A DNA stretch of 62,204 bases from Elusimicrobiota bacterium (GTDB taxonomy: Bacteria > Elusimicrobiota > Elusimicrobia > UBA1565 > JACRDR01): the NCBI GenBank assembly GCA_016194745.1, contig JACQBA010000015.1:1-62204 (forward strand). Direction: 5' to 3'. The notes below the pieces were generated by a model, which did not search any database, was not told where the DNA came from, and was given only the letters and a program-made list of their open reading frames with translations. Position numbers and translations under genes: made by a program. The number at the start of each line of letters is the position of its first letter. Positions within the stretch are counted from its first letter, which is position 1. Positions 47,376 to 55,060 of the stretch are shown piece by piece.

Positions 47376-48193
47376 GATCGATCGTCTCGCTGGCGCTCGC
47401 AGCTGCCCTGTCGATTCCCGCGGTTCCCGTCTTCGCCGATGACGAGGCCCCCTCCATGGGCGCCGTGATCGACGCCCGCATCACGACGGTCGAGGGCGAG
47501 GTCACGGTCTACTCTCCCGGAGACAAGGACGGCGTGCCCGCGACGAGCGGCATGCCCGTCGAACCCGGCGACCGCGTCGTCACCGCGGCCGAGAGCCGCG
47601 CCGAGATCGCGATGGACGCCGACAGCATCATCGAGCTCGAGGGCGGCACCGATTTCACGGTCACGAGCCTCGAGCGCAAGCAGTCGAGCTTCGCCCTCGC
47701 GGTCGGCTCGCTCCTGGCGAAGGTCCAGGATCTTCTCAAGGGCGGCGGCGCGATGCGGATCACGAGCCCGAACGCGGTCGCCGCGGTGCGCGGGACCGAG
47801 TTCGCCGTGGAGCAGGAGGCCGGGGACGGTCCGAGCCACGTCGCGGTCTTCGACGAAGGCAAGGTCGCCGTGTCCGATCCGAGAGCGGCCGGGCCCGAGG
47901 CGCTGCTTGGCCCGAACCAGGAATTGTCCGTGCCGAAGGGCGCAAACTTCGCGACGGTGACGCCGATGGCGCTCCAGCGCTTCAGGATGCGCCGGGCGCG
48001 CATCGAGATGATGCGCCAGCGGCGAAAGAACCTGCGGCGCGCGTGGAAGAACCTCACGCCCGAGCAGCGCCAAAAGCTCCGCCAGCAGTTCATCGATCGC
48101 CAACGCAAGCTGCGCGAGCGGATCCGCCGCCAGCGTCGGGAGCTCAAGCGGGAGCGGCGTCAGGAGCGGCGCGAGCGGCGAAGGGGCGAGTGA
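47372..48193 (+). CDS. Exported FecR-domain protein with Arg-rich tail
   Basis: A 273-residue protein with signal peptide (MRSIVSLALAAALSIPAVPVFA) and a FecR beta domain (about 35-185; GDRVVTAAESRAEIAMDADSIIELEGGT and RITSPNAVAAVRGTEFAVE). From residue 205 on, it is an extremely Arg/Gln/Lys-rich helix, close to a quarter or more Arg. There is no sigma factor or TonB receptor nearby and no N-terminal anti-sigma region, so it is not a classical FecR regulator. Exported FecR-domain proteins without a sigma partner are common in some phyla, with unknown role. It overlaps the tyrS stop by ATGA. Confidence 0.82.
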   Translation: MRSIVSLALAAALSIPAVPVFADDEAPSMGAVIDARITTVEGEVTVYSPGDKDGVPATSGMPVEPGDRVVTAAESRAEIAMDADSIIELEGGTDFTVTSLERKQSSFALAVGSLLAKVQDLLKGGGAMRITSPNAVAAVRGTEFAVEQEAGDGPSHVAVFDEGKVAVSDPRAAGPEALLGPNQELSVPKGANFATVTPMALQRFRMRRARIEMMRQRRKNLRRAWKNLTPEQRQKLRQQFIDRQRKLRERIRRQRRELKRERRQERRERRRGE

Positions 48194-49800
48194 TGAACCC
48201 CGTAGCCGAGCGCGCGGCGAAGGAGAAAGGCCCGACGACGCTGTCCGAGATCCCGGTCGAGGTCGAATACGGACCGGAGGCCCTCTCCGGCTTCGACGCG
48301 GCCCAGGAGCTGGGCGACCCGGGGCATTTCCCCTTCACGCGGGGCATCAAGGCGAACGGGTACCGCACGACGCCGTGGACGATGCGCCAGTTCGCGGGGC
48401 ATAAGACCGCCCAGGACACCAACGACCGCTTCAAGTTCCTCTTGAAGCACGGACAGACGGGCCTCTCGACCGCCTTCGACCTGCCGACGCTCATGGGCGT
48501 CGATTCGGACGACCCGAGCGCGGAAGGCGAGGTCGGCCGCGAGGGCGTGGCGGTCGACTCGCTGGAGGACTTCGAGGTTCTCTTCGGAGGCATCGACCTG
48601 GGCAAGGTGTCGACGTCCATGACGATCAACCTGCCCGCGCCGGTCCTCCTCGCGATGTACCTCGCGGTCGCGGAGAAGCAGGGGGTGCCCTTCAAGCGCA
48701 TCCGAGGGACCCTGCAGCTCGACATTCTAAAGGAGTACATCGCCCAGAACGAGTACCTCTTCCCCCCGGAGCCGTCGCTCCGACTCGTGCTCGACACGAT
48801 CGAGTACTGCGTGAAGGAGGTGCCGCGCTACTACCCGATCTCGATCTCCGGCTACCACATCCGCGAGGCGGGCGCCGACGCGGTGCAGGAACTCGCCTTC
48901 ACCTTGGCCGACGGGATGGACTACGTCCAGCGGCTCGTCGCGCGCGGGCTCGCGGTCGACGACTTCGCGACGAACCTCTCCTTTTTCTTCGACGTCCACA
49001 ACAACTTCTTCGAGGAGATCGCCAAGCTTCGCGCGGGCCGGCGCATCTGGGCGCGCTTCATGAAGGACGAGATGGGCGCCAAGCGGGAGCTTTCGTGGAT
49101 GCTCCCCATGCATTGCCAGACGGCGGGCGTCTCCTTGACCGCGCAGCAGCCCTTGAACAACATCGTCCGCGTCTCCTACCAGGCTCTGGCCGCCGCGCTC
49201 GGCGGGACGCAGAGCCTGCACACGAACTCCAACGACGAGGCGCTCGCGCTGCCGACCGACGAGGCCGTGCAGATCGCCCTGCGCACCCAGCAGATCATCG
49301 CCTTCGAGTCCGGCGTGACCGACACGGTCGATCCCTTCGGCGGCTCCTACTACCTCGAGAGCCTGACGAACGAGGTGGACCGCCGCGCGATGGACCTGAT
49401 CCGGCGCATCCGGGAGTTCGGCGGCGTCGTTCCCGCTCTCGAGGCCGGTTTCTTCCACCGGGAGATCGCCGATACCGCCTACCGCTTCGAGATGGACCTG
49501 AGCGCCGGCCGCCGCAAGATCGTGGGCGTCAACGTGCACGCGGCCGAGGGCAAGAAGCCGAAGATTCTGCGCATCGACAACGCAGTCGAGTCGGGCCAGG
49601 TGAAGCGGCTCAAGGCTCTGCGGAAGAGACGCGACAACGCGCTGGTCGAGAAGACCTTGGCCGAGCTCGCGGTCGTCGCCCGCGGCACGGGAAACCTGCT
49701 GCCCCCCATCATCGCCAGCGTGAAGGCGTACGCGACCCTCGGCGAGATCGTCGGGACGCTCAAGACGGTCTTCGGCGAGTATCCCACCATCCGAGCCTAG
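48193..49800 (+). CDS. Methylmalonyl-CoA mutase, large (catalytic) chain
   Basis: A 535-residue acyl-CoA mutase catalytic chain with the TIM-barrel region FTRGIKANGYRTTPWTMRQFAG, the substrate region and LGGTQSLHTNSNDEALALPTDEAV. It interconverts methylmalonyl-CoA and succinyl-CoA with adenosylcobalamin. The cobalamin-binding domain (DxHxxG) is absent, so a separate small chain must be supplied from elsewhere. It starts at an ATG overlapping the FecR stop (TGATG). Isobutyryl-CoA or another acyl-CoA mutase is an alternative I cannot exclude without alignment. Confidence 0.9.
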   Translation: MNPVAERAAKEKGPTTLSEIPVEVEYGPEALSGFDAAQELGDPGHFPFTRGIKANGYRTTPWTMRQFAGHKTAQDTNDRFKFLLKHGQTGLSTAFDLPTLMGVDSDDPSAEGEVGREGVAVDSLEDFEVLFGGIDLGKVSTSMTINLPAPVLLAMYLAVAEKQGVPFKRIRGTLQLDILKEYIAQNEYLFPPEPSLRLVLDTIEYCVKEVPRYYPISISGYHIREAGADAVQELAFTLADGMDYVQRLVARGLAVDDFATNLSFFFDVHNNFFEEIAKLRAGRRIWARFMKDEMGAKRELSWMLPMHCQTAGVSLTAQQPLNNIVRVSYQALAAALGGTQSLHTNSNDEALALPTDEAVQIALRTQQIIAFESGVTDTVDPFGGSYYLESLTNEVDRRAMDLIRRIREFGGVVPALEAGFFHREIADTAYRFEMDLSAGRRKIVGVNVHAAEGKKPKILRIDNAVESGQVKRLKALRKRRDNALVEKTLAELAVVARGTGNLLPPIIASVKAYATLGEIVGTLKTVFGEYPTIRA

Positions 49801-49809
49801 CGAGTCCGC

Positions 49810-50382
49810 GTGCGCCTCTTCATCGCGGTCGATCCGGGAGCCAAGGCGAAGGAGCAGCTCCGCGTGATGGGAGAGGTCTTGCGGCCGTCCGCCCCCAAGG
49901 CCCGCTGGGTCCAGTCGCCGCAGTATCACCTAACGCTCGCCTTCCTGGGCGAGGTGGACGGCGACCATTTCGACTGGGTGATCGGCGCGATGCTCGAGGC
50001 CTCCCGCGTTGCCGGGCCCTTCAAGATGACCCCGGGCGGGACGGGAGTCTTTCCCTCCTGGCGCGAACCGCGCGTCCTATGGATCGGGGTCGTCGAGGGC
50101 GAGGAGGTCCTGTCACGACTCGCGTTGACCTTGCGCGTCGCCCTCCAGATCAAGGGATTTCCTCTCGAGAACAAGGCCTTCGAGCCGCACCTAACGCTGT
50201 GCCGCTCGGCCGAGAGCCTGTTGCCGCTCAAGCAGGACGCGGAGCGCTACGGCGCGGAGGAGGTCTGGAAAAGCTGCTCGACGACGGTCTCGGAGATCGA
50301 GCTCATTCAGAGCAGCATCACCTCGACCGGGCCGAAGCACCAGGTGCTTCACCGGACGCGGCTTAAAGGGGCGTCCGCATGA
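49810..50382 (+). CDS. thpR: RNA 2',3'-cyclic phosphodiesterase (ThpR/LigT)
   Basis: A 190-residue 2H phosphoesterase. The two HxTx motifs are HLTL (residue 40 region) and HLTL (about 121), spaced as in ThpR. It hydrolyses RNA 2',3'-cyclic phosphates; ligase activity in the family is reversible and of uncertain role. The start is a GTG nine bases after the mutase stop and the opening RLFIAVDP is typical. It overlaps the next gene by four bases. Confidence 0.93.
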   Translation: MRLFIAVDPGAKAKEQLRVMGEVLRPSAPKARWVQSPQYHLTLAFLGEVDGDHFDWVIGAMLEASRVAGPFKMTPGGTGVFPSWREPRVLWIGVVEGEEVLSRLALTLRVALQIKGFPLENKAFEPHLTLCRSAESLLPLKQDAERYGAEEVWKSCSTTVSEIELIQSSITSTGPKHQVLHRTRLKGASA

Positions 50383-51359
50383 GCAGGCGCCTCTTCGCGG
50401 TCGGGATCGTCATCGCCGCGCTCCTCGGCGGGCTCTCCGTGTGGGTGTTCCGCGTGGGCCCGAACGTGGACGTCGAGATCCTGCAGGGCCAGGGCGCGCG
50501 CGACGTCGGCCGCGTGCTCAAGAACCACGGCGTCATCGCCTCGCCGCTCCTCTTTCGCGCGCTCGCCAAGACGAGCGGCCTGCACAAGGACCTGCGGCCC
50601 GGCATCTTCCGCCTGCGCCGGCACATGTCCGCGCCCGAGGCTCTGTGGCGGCTCACGCACGACCGCGTCATCGCGGTCAAGATACTCATCCCCGAAGGCT
50701 GGATGTCGAAGCAGATCGCCGAGAGGCTCGAGGCCAATGGCATCGTTCCGACGGGCGAGTTTTTCCCGATCGTCCAGCGGGACCAGCTCGAGGGCTACCT
50801 CTATCCGACGACGTATTTCCTGCACCACGGGATGCAGTCGGCGGACGTGATCAAGATGATGCGACAGGAGTTCGCCAAGCAGGCGGAGCCCATCCTGCGC
50901 AGCAAGCCGGTGCCCTTGAACGAGCGTGAGGTCCTGACGCTCGCCTCGATCGTCGAGCGCGAGGCCGTCAAGCCGGAGGAGCGGCCGATGATCGCGGCGG
51001 TCTACCTCAACCGCCTGCGCAAGAAGATGCGCCTCGAGGCCGACCCGACGGTGCAGTACGCGCTCGGCCGGGAGACGGGGCACTGGAAGAAGGGACTCAC
51101 GCACGCGGACCTTGCCTTCGCCTCGCCGTACAACACGTACGCCAACAAGGGGCTGCCCCCGGGCCCGATCTGCTCGCCGAGCCGCGAGTCGATCAAGGCG
51201 TCGCTCGAGCCCGCGTTCACCAACGCCCTCTATTTCGTGGCGAACAACACGGGCGGACACACCTTCAACGAGACCTTCGAGGAACACCTGAAGGCCAAGG
51301 CGCTCGCCGCCCAGGAGCGCAGGAGAAACAAATGGTTGAAACAGTTCCCAAAGCGGTGA
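50379..51359 (+). CDS. mltG: Endolytic murein transglycosylase MltG
   Basis: A 326-residue MltG (YceG-like) with one N-terminal membrane helix (about 7-25), a LysM-like region and the catalytic domain. The catalytic Glu lies in LTLASIVEREA and the family signatures YLYPTTYFL, SPYNTYANKGLPPGPI are present. It cleaves nascent peptidoglycan strands at the inner membrane and sets glycan length. A basic C-terminal tail (RRRNKWLKQFPKR) is unusual but short. The next gene starts within its last codons. Confidence 0.95.
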   Translation: MSRRLFAVGIVIAALLGGLSVWVFRVGPNVDVEILQGQGARDVGRVLKNHGVIASPLLFRALAKTSGLHKDLRPGIFRLRRHMSAPEALWRLTHDRVIAVKILIPEGWMSKQIAERLEANGIVPTGEFFPIVQRDQLEGYLYPTTYFLHHGMQSADVIKMMRQEFAKQAEPILRSKPVPLNEREVLTLASIVEREAVKPEERPMIAAVYLNRLRKKMRLEADPTVQYALGRETGHWKKGLTHADLAFASPYNTYANKGLPPGPICSPSRESIKASLEPAFTNALYFVANNTGGHTFNETFEEHLKAKALAAQERRRNKWLKQFPKR

Positions 51360-51955
51360 CGCCGCTCTCCGAGATCGTCCCGTCCGTCTGGCGCTGGACG
51401 TGGTTCAGCGAAGAGAAGGGTATGAACTTCAACGGCTACGCGGCGCGCCTGCCCGGCGGGCTCGCGATCATCGACCCCGCTTACGCGGAGGAACCCGTTT
51501 GGCGAGCGATCGAGGAACTGGGGACCCCGGCGAAGATTCTACTTACCAACAAGGACCATGAGCGCGCCTCGGCCGAGCTGCGCGAGCGCTGGAAGGTCCC
51601 CGTCGCGATCCACGAGGCGGAGGCGCCGCTTCTGTCTTTCAATCCCGACGAGACGTTCGGCGACGGCGCGTCAGTGCTTGGACTGACGGCCGTCCGCATG
51701 ACGCGCATGAAGTCGCCGGCCGAGTGCGCGTTCCTTTGGCCGGAGCGCCGCGTCCTTTTCATTGGCGATGCCGTGACGGGTCATCCGGCGGGCCGGCTCG
51801 GGCTCGTCAAGAAGCACGTCGGCAGGCCCGAAGTATTCGCGGACCTGCAGGCGCTCTCCGCCCTAGACTTCTACGCGATCTTCATGGGCGACGGCGAGCC
51901 GATGTTCACGGGAGCCAAGGAGGCGCTGGGCCGCCTCGTGGCCGAAGCCAAATGA
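51332..51955 (+). CDS. Metallo-beta-lactamase-fold protein with reduced metal motif
   Basis: A 207-residue protein with a metallo-beta-lactamase fold outline: FNGYAARLPGGLAIIDPAY, ILLTNKDHERA in the place of THxHxDHxG, and RRVLFIGDAVTGHP. Only the final DH of the HxHxDH motif is kept, so at most one metal site survives. A subgroup with TNxDH at this place exists in my memory, which argues against a pseudogene. AGGAG eight bases before the ATG supports the start, which overlaps mltG by 28 bases. Substrate unknown. Confidence 0.75.
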   Translation: MVETVPKAVTPLSEIVPSVWRWTWFSEEKGMNFNGYAARLPGGLAIIDPAYAEEPVWRAIEELGTPAKILLTNKDHERASAELRERWKVPVAIHEAEAPLLSFNPDETFGDGASVLGLTAVRMTRMKSPAECAFLWPERRVLFIGDAVTGHPAGRLGLVKKHVGRPEVFADLQALSALDFYAIFMGDGEPMFTGAKEALGRLVAEAK

Positions 51956-52137
51956 CGAAGCCCACGATCTGCGACCGCTGCGGCGCCGAGTTCGGCTGCG
52001 ACCGCGAGGCCGGTAAGGATCGCTGCTGGTGCGAGGACGTGCCCGCCGTACTGCCCGTGCCGAAGGACGGCAAGGCCGCGTGTTTGTGCCCCAAGTGCCT
52101 CAAGGCGCTGGCCGCCGCGATGAGCTCAAAGAGGTGA
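51952..52137 (+). CDS. Cysteine-rich CWC family protein
   Basis: A 61-residue protein with eight Cys, seven of them in four clusters: CDRCG, FGC, CWC, and CLCPKC near the end. CxxC...C...CWC is the hallmark of the cysteine-rich CWC family, presumed zinc-binding and of unknown function. It overlaps the previous gene by ATGA, so it is cotranscribed. Confidence 0.8.
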   Translation: MTKPTICDRCGAEFGCDREAGKDRCWCEDVPAVLPVPKDGKAACLCPKCLKALAAAMSSKR

Positions 52138-52142
52138 AGCTC

Positions 52143-52820
52143 ATGCCCCGTTTGTCCATGCTTGTCGCTGCGTTCCTGCTTTTCGTCGCGTCCGCCCGCG
52201 CCGAGGAAAGCGGCCCGCTCAATCAGGTCCAACTCCTGCTCGGACCTACGGCCCCGACCAACAAGCTCGGCTACAACGGGCAGGACCGGCTTGGCGGTCC
52301 GGGCGTCGCGCTCGGCGCGCGCTACTGTCGCCGCGCGGGACCTATTTTCGACGTCGGCCTCGAGATCACCGCCGCGGGCTCATCGGAGCATTCCTCCGAT
52401 ATGCTCGTCGGGAACGCCGTCACCAAGAGCAAGGTCGGCTCGCTCTTCGTTCTCCTCGAGGGCAAGATCGCGCGCCAGAAGGGGACCCTACGGCCATGGG
52501 TGCTCGCGGGCTTCGGCATCCATTCCACGACGCTCAAGATGGACGTCACGCCGAATGCGGGATACTCGTGGACGAACACCCTCACGCGCGAGACGCGCAC
52601 CATCATCGACTCGACGAAGAGCGCCGGCGCCTTGACCTTGCAGGCGGGCGTCGACGCGGCCCTGAGCGAGCACGCGATGCTGGGCCTGGCGTTCGCGTGG
52701 TATCTGGCCGGGAAGGCGACCTATTCCGTGACGCCGGACGGCCGAGCGAGCGGGTTCGCGGACGCGAGCGGGCCCATCTCCTACGCGGGGCTCCAGTTCA
52801 ATCTCGGCTGGAGATTCTAG
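52143..52820 (+). CDS. Small outer-membrane beta-barrel protein
   Basis: A 225-residue protein with a signal peptide (MPRLSMLVAAFLLFVASARA) and alternating hydrophobic/polar strands suited to an 8-stranded barrel (OmpW/OmpX-like or opacity-type). It ends LQFNLGWRF, with the terminal Phe that marks Bam-dependent barrels. GAGGTGAAG precedes the ATG at 52143. The frame extends upstream but lies inside the CWC gene. Cargo unknown. Confidence 0.75.
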   Translation: MPRLSMLVAAFLLFVASARAEESGPLNQVQLLLGPTAPTNKLGYNGQDRLGGPGVALGARYCRRAGPIFDVGLEITAAGSSEHSSDMLVGNAVTKSKVGSLFVLLEGKIARQKGTLRPWVLAGFGIHSTTLKMDVTPNAGYSWTNTLTRETRTIIDSTKSAGALTLQAGVDAALSEHAMLGLAFAWYLAGKATYSVTPDGRASGFADASGPISYAGLQFNLGWRF

Positions 52821-52934
52821 TCGGAATCGCCGCGCCAATTCAGGTAGGTCTTGCGTTCCCAGTCGAACTGAGCATAGGCCCTAGATGCCCCGAACGACTC
52901 GAGTCATCCTCCGACGGGGGGAGGATTACAAACC

Positions 52935-53353
52935 ATGAAACGTTCCGGACCCGTCGCCTTCTGGGTGCTCGCCGCCGCCGTCGCCTTCGCCGGCCTGCTC
53001 AACGCCTCGGATCTCAAGCCGACCGCCGACGACGTGCAGACGCTCGGCCGCCACATCGCGACGATCATGACGATGAGAGGCTTCCCCGTGTGCCGAAACG
53101 TCGAAAACGCCTCGACTTTCCGCGGCTCCTTCGAGTGCGGCGAATGGAGCATCAGCGCGCAGGAATTCAGCGGCACCCCTTTCTCCTTCTCGACGGCGCA
53201 GTTCGCCAATCCCCCCATCCCGTCCGGGGGCAGGAATTCTCCACGGTCCCGATCATCCGGCACACCGCGAGCGGCCGCGTCGCCTATCACAACGAACTCG
53301 TCAACGCCCTTAAGATCGCCAACGGGATCGTCTCGCAGCCGCAGCCCAACTAG
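52935..53353 (+). pseudogene. Exported hypothetical protein with a single-base frameshift
   Basis: The first frame encodes a signal peptide (MKRSGPVAFWVLAAAVAFAGLLNA) and a soluble part to a run of five G at 53226-53230. After that the frame reads into the tRNA gene, but the +1 frame continues with protein-like sequence (QEFSTVPIIRHTASG...NGIVSQPQPN) and stops at 53353. Adding one G would give a 139-residue protein. GGAGG precedes the ATG by about ten bases. Either the gene is broken or the G-run was miscounted in assembly. No family was recognised. Confidence 0.6.
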
Positions 53354-53408
53354 GCGCCCGGCTCTGCGTCGCGAGCCATCATCGTCGCGCGGACGCGAAA
53401 GAAGTTTG

Positions 53409-53414
53409 TATAAT
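53409..53414 (+). promoter_or_regulatory. -10 box of the tRNA gene
   Basis: TATAAT ends nine bases before the first G of the tRNA fragment. No clear -35. Confidence 0.5.
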
Positions 53415-53423
53415 GACGTCCAC

Positions 53424-53464
53424 GGGCGTGTAGCTCAGCTGGGAGAGCGCTACCTTCGCAAGGT
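53424..53464 (+). pseudogene. Truncated tRNA-Ala(CGC), 5' half only
   Basis: Bases 53424-53430 (GGGCGTG) are the acceptor 5' strand, followed by TA, D-stem GCTC/GAGC around AGCTGGGA, a G, and anticodon stem/loop CTACC-TTCGCAA-GGT. The anticodon at 53457-53459 is CGC (Ala). Pairing fails after GGT, and no variable loop, T-arm or matched 3' acceptor with CCA follows, so the gene is cut just past the anticodon loop. A CACGCCC at 53515-53521 could pair with the acceptor, but the T-arm before it is missing. This is consistent with disruption by a genomic island. Confidence 0.8.
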
Positions 53465-53742
53465 GAGCAAAGAATCTTGACCTTGCCAACTGGCCCTAAA
53501 CCACCGACGACGATCACGCCCTAACTTCCCAAAGCTTCTTGATCAGTCCGTTCCATTCTGGACCGGTCTTGGACACCGGACGGACACCGCCCCCCTTTCT
53601 TTGACCCCCCATGCCCAAAATCGCGGGGGTGCCGTTCAGCGAGCGAGTACGGCTACCCTTTCGCGTGGGAAAAAAATTCCGGAAAATTTTACTCGCAGTT
53701 CAAGCGCCGCCCACGACCAGCGTTTGTGCAATGTATGACACC

Positions 53743-54258
53743 TTATCCCGCCCCAATGATTTGCCAGATATCGTTAGCTGGCATTCTCTGCCCATTCGGT
53801 TCGAGCACATCGATCATGTTTGGGAAGAACAAAGCTCTAATCTGTGGCAATGCCTCCTGGATATCGGGCATCTGAATATCGAGATTCTGAACTGAGGCCG
53901 TTCCGCGCGCGATATAGTCTTGCCTAGCGCGGGCATGATCTCCGTCAAACCAGAATATCCTGAAACCCGTGGCTTTAAGCTTAATTACGGTGTCGATGTT
54001 CTTAGGAGGAAAGCCCCAGTCAATTACAAGGCGCTCTGGAAGCTGCCTCGTTAATGCCTCTATCTTCTCCGGTGCAGATTCGCGGACCATATCCAATAAG
54101 GGCTCGATCTCTTTCGGGTAGTAGGCCCTGGGGTCGGCAATCATCTGATCGAATTCCCAATGGACATATTGGTGCTCTCGGGACAGCCACCGGCAAAAGG
54201 TCGATTTTCCTGCGGCCGGTATACCTGCGATGAGAATATGGTCGCGCTTAAACTGCAT
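53743..54258 (-). CDS. P-loop nucleotide/polynucleotide kinase-like protein
   Basis: A 171-residue protein with Walker A GIPAAGKST (12-20) and the general build of small P-loop kinases (zeta-toxin/AAA_33-like): ERLVIDWGF as a beta strand and FRIFWFDGDHARARQDYIARG as the lid region. Substrate is unknown. Its start overlaps the end of the HEPN gene by 11 bases, so the pair is translationally coupled. It could act as antitoxin, as modifier of RNA ends or of the HEPN protein; all three are inference. Composition is near half G+C. Confidence 0.75.
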   Translation of the reverse strand: MQFKRDHILIAGIPAAGKSTFCRWLSREHQYVHWEFDQMIADPRAYYPKEIEPLLDMVRESAPEKIEALTRQLPERLVIDWGFPPKNIDTVIKLKATGFRIFWFDGDHARARQDYIARGTASVQNLDIQMPDIQEALPQIRALFFPNMIDVLEPNGQRMPANDIWQIIGAG

Positions 54259-54946
54259 CGTTCATAGCCCCCGGCAACCTTGGAAGCGAAGTGAATCGTT
54301 GTTTTCCCCGGCCCTCGGCATACTGCTTTGAGTAGAACGCCAGCCGCTCATCCCATCCATGACTCACGTCCCAGGCATCAGACACGGATCTGAGTGCCTT
54401 GCCCGCATCGCTCCTGTCCTGAGTGCTTACAATCTCGACAAGCTCCAACGGGAGCCGAATCCATCTCATAATCGACTTGTGTGATACAGCAAGAAGCGGC
54501 TGGCCATTCCCCGCATGAATTATCTTGTCGTCGACCGAAAATTCAGGACGCATGTGCGCAATCGAATTGCGGCATCCAACAAGCGCTTCGAAATTCTCAA
54601 ACACTTCGCCCGTTCGGTCGAAGCGATATGATGAGATTCGCCGCGCAGGAACGTTCGTCCACTTTTTTAGAATTGAAAGCCTATCGATCCCCTCAAACTC
54701 TTTCGGTTCAAACGCAAATGCCAGGTAGATATTGATGACGGCCTCGATATAGCTTGAAAGTAAAATTATCAAGGCCGTCCGCCGCTCATCAAGAATAGGG
54801 TGCTCCGGCTCTTCGCGCTTTAGGGCGTGGGCAAGCTCAGCGTAGTAAGAGAGATACTCATCCATCTCCCGCCGAATCGCATCGACAAGTGCGCGGTGGG
54901 GAATGGAAACAGCCCAGCGCCTCGATCCGGTTGGTTCTAAGCCCAC
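54248..54946 (-). CDS. HEPN-type protein (putative RNase)
   Basis: A 232-residue all-helical protein with the HEPN catalytic motif R-x4-H in VGCRNSIAHM (R126 to H131), as in RiboL-PSP/MAE_28990-like HEPN RNases. The GTG at 54946 is the longest start; the first 25 residues are atypical, and an ATG 27 codons in (54865) is possible. It is first of a two-gene unit with the P-loop kinase gene. HEPN proteins cut RNA in toxin-antitoxin and abortive-infection systems. Confidence 0.72.
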   Translation of the reverse strand: MGLEPTGSRRWAVSIPHRALVDAIRREMDEYLSYYAELAHALKREEPEHPILDERRTALIILLSSYIEAVINIYLAFAFEPKEFEGIDRLSILKKWTNVPARRISSYRFDRTGEVFENFEALVGCRNSIAHMRPEFSVDDKIIHAGNGQPLLAVSHKSIMRWIRLPLELVEIVSTQDRSDAGKALRSVSDAWDVSHGWDERLAFYSKQYAEGRGKQRFTSLPRLPGAMNDAV

Positions 54947-55060
54947 GGGTGCCTCAGTTCCAATGGCGCGGGATTCCCACGATAGTTGGCCATGCTTTTG
55001 GGATTTTACTAAGTGTCGGGCTCTTATCGACGGAGTCGCCGGCTAAAGGTAAAATGAACC

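Larger units (their letters stand above)
53354..53742. other. Intergenic junction region
   Basis: No protein gene is supported here. It holds the tRNA promoter and 5' tRNA fragment (53409-53464), then about 280 bases of mixed composition. A 32-codon minus-strand frame at 53514-53612 ends VSKTGPEWNGLIKKLWEVRA; it has the look of a protein C-terminus, possibly an integrase remnant, but is too short to call. G+C falls across this region. Confidence 0.6.

Noticed and set aside
47372..48193. The FecR-domain protein as an anti-sigma regulator of iron uptake
   Set aside because: No ECF sigma factor or TonB-dependent receptor gene is near, and the protein has a cleavable signal peptide instead of the cytoplasmic anti-sigma segment plus membrane helix.
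53424..53522. An intact intron-containing or unusual tRNA using CACGCCC as the 3' acceptor strand
   Set aside because: The 17 bases before CACGCCC cannot form a T-arm and no T-loop consensus is present; the 7-base match is best treated as chance until a covariance model says otherwise.
53611..53895. A 94-codon plus-strand ORF at the start of the island
   Set aside because: It overlaps the end of the P-loop kinase gene on the other strand, has no ribosome binding site and no family resemblance.
54910..54975. GGTTCTAAGCCCAC as a displaced tRNA T-arm upstream of the HEPN gene
   Set aside because: The stem has a mismatch, the loop deviates from TTCGAAT, and no acceptor strand matching GGGCGTG follows.
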